A stretch of 64,000 bases of DNA from Portunus trituberculatus (taxonomy: Eukaryota; Arthropoda; Malacostraca; Decapoda; Portunidae): assembly GCF_017591435.1 (NCBI RefSeq), contig NC_059301.1:13677254-13741253 (forward strand). The letters run 5' to 3'. Below, piece after piece: positions 61,440 through 64,000 of this stretch. Below the pieces are notes generated by a model. That model saw only the letters and a list, made by a program, of their open reading frames with translations, did not search any database and had not been told where the DNA came from. A program made the translations under genes and the position numbers. Numbering within the stretch: position 1 is the first letter of the stretch; each line of letters starts with the position of its first letter.

Positions 61440-63352
61440 CCCCCTTTCATATGACACTCCTCTCAACTTTTTCTTCATTAACTTCTGCAACATTTGCAGT
61501 CTTGGATCTAATTTTCAATCTGTAGAACACCACCTCTCCTCTGCTAAACTATCTTTTCCTCACCGAAACACAGCTCTCTGAAGATACTGACAGTAGCCCC
61601 TTCTCTGTTCCTTCCTATTTTCTCTATCCTCATTTTCATTCCAAAGCTGAATGTTGCATCTTTGTGTGCAATAACTTGACTTATTCTTGTGTCCACACTC
61701 TTGAATCTTCAAGTCTTCCACCATATGGCTTTGACTCAATAGTCACTCTCTAACTAATTTGATCTGTTTTGTCTCTCTGACTATAAGAAATTCTTTGACT
61801 ACTTAACTTCTGAAGTGGAGCACATTCTGTCCCTTTATCCTTTTGTGGAGATCTCCATTCTTGGAGATTTCAATGTTCACCACCAGCTTTGGGTTTCCTC
61901 TCCCTTCACTGACCATCCTGGTAAAGTAGCTTTTAACTTTGCTATCCTCCATAACTTAGAACAATTGGTGCAACATCCTACTTGTACTCCTGACCATCTT
62001 GGAGACATGCCCAATGTTCTTGACTTCTTTCTTTCCTCTAATCCTTGTGCTTATCTTTTCTGTTGGGCTCCTCCAATCACAATCTCATATCTTTTGTCCT
62101 ATTTTTCCAATCCCTCCTCAGGATCCCCCAAGGAAGAGGTGACTCAGGCATTTTGCATCTGCCATTTGGGGGACCTGAGGAGGTATTATGCTGATTTTCC
62201 CTGGAATTATTACTGTTTGGATGTTAGAAACCCATCTCAGTGTGTTGAACGCATAACAGAGGTGCTAGTGTCTGGCATGGAGACACATATTCCTCATTCT
62301 TTCTCTTAACCTAAACCTTTTAAACCTAAGTTTACCACAGCCTGTTCTCGTGCAGTACATGATAGGGAGGTTGTCCACAAAAAAGGACTTGAGCCTTCCA
62401 TCACTTGAATCTCATGCACTTTATATTTCTGTCTGGAATCATGCCAAGTCTATTTTTCAACTTGCCAAACAGTCACAAATAGAAAATATAGAAATCTTTC
62501 AAACTCCAACTCCTCTCAGACTTCTGGTATCTGGCCAAAAACATCTTCAATAACTTTACTTCTTCGTTGTTCCCTTTTTTATTTCATCCTGATGACACCA
62601 CTGCCATCTCTTTCTAATGCTGAACTCTCTTCTCAGACCTTTTGCTAATAACTCCATCTGGGATTATTCTGATTTTGTCCCTCCCTCTTCTCCTCCCTCT
62701 TACTATTTCACGCTATAATTGAAATTCTCCGTAATGATGTTTTCCATGCCCTCGCTGGCCTAAACCTACGGAAGGCTTATGGACCTGATGGGGTCCCTCC
62801 TATTGTTCTCAGAATCTGTGTCTTCGTATTACAGCATGCCTGGTCAAGCTCTTTCAACTCCATCGACTTCTTTATTTCCTTCTTACTGGAAGTTTGCCTA
62901 CATTCAGCCAATTCCTAAAAAGGATGACCATTTTAATTCCTCAAACTACCACTCTATGCCTTTAAAATTACTTGTCTATAGTTTTTAATCAATCCTCAAT
63001 AGAAAGATTCTCAAACATCTGTCAATTCACAATCTTCGATCTGATCGCCAGTATGGTCTCCGTCAGGACTGCTCTATTAATGATCTTCTGGCTTTCCTTA
63101 CTGAGTCTTGGTCATCCTCTTTTAGAAATTTCAGTGAAACTTTTGCTGTTGTGTTAGACATATCAAAAGCTTTTGATAAGGTTTGGCACAAAGCTTTGAT
63201 CTCAAAACTACCATCCTATGGCTTCTATCTTTCTCTCTACAGCTTTATCTCAAGTTTCCTCTTCAGTAGTTCTATTGCTGCTGTGGTAGACAGCTCCTGT
63301 TCTCCTAAATCTATTAACAGTGGCATTCCTCACGGTTTTGTCCTGTCCTGAC
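61440..63352 (+). mobile_element. Decayed non-LTR retrotransposon, same family as 43778-46945
   Basis: The + strand encodes diverged versions of the same proteins: endonuclease ('EVEHILSLYPFVEISILGDF', 'GDMPNVLDFFLSSNP') and reverse transcriptase ('YGPDGVPP' region near 62780, 'VLDISKAFDKVWHKALISKL' at about 63150). Many frame changes and deletions are present, and it stops just before the YADD region at about 63352. It is older than the copy in the Gypsy complex. Confidence 0.85.
61815..62309 (+). pseudogene. LINE endonuclease domain fragment
   Basis: A 164-codon open segment with 'ISILGDFNVHHQLWVSS' (the GDFN motif of apurinic-type endonucleases) and the downstream 'PNVLDFFLSSNP'. The Asp-His pair normally present as SDH is disrupted in this frame. 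Confidence 0.75.
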
Positions 63353-63617
63353 AGAGATAGACAGACAGATAGATTGGGAAGACAAGAGAGAATATAGAAA
63401 GAAAATACACATGGAGAGATGAAAAGAGGAACACATATGGAGACAAATATAAAAGGATTGAAATAGAGACATGTCATCCTTGATGGATAAATTGGAGGGA
63501 AGGAATCAATAAAAAAAAAAAAAAAATGAAAAATATGAAGAAATATCTAGAAACAGTTAAAATCGGATGAAACCTAGATATAAAAAAAAATCGGATAGAA
63601 AAAAATCGAGATGAACG
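63353..63617. other. Purine-rich spacer, no gene
   Basis: GACA/GATA-rich and A-rich sequence, including a poly-A run at about 63510-63525. Nothing coding. Confidence 0.6.
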
Positions 63618-63752
63618 CAACCTCCTGGCCTGGCCCGGGCCACCCCTTCCTCCTGCCTTCCCGCGAGGCAGCCTCCTGGCCTGGCCCTGGCCGCCCCTCC
63701 GTCCTGCCCTCCCGCGGGGCAGCCTCCTGGCCTGGCCCTGACCATCTCAGAG
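63618..63752. repeat. GC-rich minisatellite, about 2.5 units of 51 bp
   Basis: The phrase 'ctcctggcctggccc' recurs at about 63621, 63672 and 63723, with 'cctgcc.tcccgcg.ggcag' between. It is the most GC-rich stretch of the window. Confidence 0.8.
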
Positions 63753-64000
63753 CTGTCCCTCCCTCCCCGCCTCCAAAGGCAACGATCCCTCCTCTTCCTG
63801 GCTGCATTCCCTCCCCATCCCCCCTCCCACCTAATCCTCCCCATTCAACCTCCCCCACTGGGTAACCGTGTGCCCAGTGGGGCAGGCTACCCCGCTCAGT
63901 CAAGGAAGTTCTCCTGCAGGGAAGAGTACACCAGGGTGATCAGGGTAAGGATGTGGAAAAATAGGATTGTGTTTAAAAGAACGGCTGTGTGAGTGAGTGA
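63753..64000. other. GC-rich end of window, unassigned
   Basis: C-rich sequence with a short inverted repeat, CCCACTGGG (about 63853) and CCCAGTGGGG (about 63871). No recognised gene; a promoter-like region or the edge of another element are both possible. Confidence 0.35.

Noticed and set aside
63611..63865. Pro/Trp/Gly-rich frame at the window end
   Set aside because: It translates a GC-rich minisatellite; both strands are open because of the composition.

Overview
This is intron-rich animal nuclear DNA. Very dense dinucleotide microsatellites, SINEs with tRNA-like heads, non-LTR elements and a Gypsy cluster surround two recognisable host genes. The repeat style and the retroelement proteins suggest a decapod crustacean, probably a crab; this is an inference, not proven by any single feature. 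No prokaryotic features, rRNA genes or CRISPR arrays were seen.

Region 1 (1-8.6 kb) has no host exon I can support. It holds (GA)n, (GT)n and (TA)n arrays, the 3' end of a LINE (4.1-4.5 kb) and a SINE with a tRNA-like head (5.6-5.9 kb). Region 2 (8.6-30.4 kb, + strand) is a classic-type arthropod neural cadherin (CadN-like) missing its 5' end. Twenty-four phase-consistent exons encode about 2,100 residues: parts of seven cadherin repeats, the non-chordate cadherin region, EGF / LamG / EGF / LamG / EGF, one membrane span and a short, strongly diverged cytoplasmic tail. One exon carries an uninterrupted insert of about 430 residues inside a cadherin repeat. Introns are packed with microsatellites, MITE-like repeats and SINEs.

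Region 3 (30.4-35.4 kb) holds a 5'-truncated CR1-like LINE (minus), a possible alternative last cadherin exon, a MITE and a decayed Mutator-like element. Region 4 (35.4-53.6 kb) is a nested transposon complex. A minus-strand Gypsy family with integrase ahead of the reverse-transcriptase start (Gmr1-like order) lies in a tandem LTR-internal-LTR-internal arrangement. Its integrase module is duplicated in units of about 1.6 kb and the reverse transcriptase and RNase H are absent from all copies. Both LTRs contain the same DNA transposon with long inverted repeats, and a 3.2 kb LINE interrupts the internal region.

Region 5 (53.8-58.6 kb, + strand) is a six-exon SIRT3-type sirtuin with complete NAD- and zinc-binding core motifs but no visible initiator ATG; its first exon may lie beyond the transposon complex. 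Region 6 (58.6-64 kb) contains minisatellites, dispersed repeats, a MITE and a second, more decayed copy of the same LINE family found at 43.8-46.9 kb. The two host genes show no functional link. The strongest candidate for something new is the Gypsy LTR pair that carries a whole DNA transposon.
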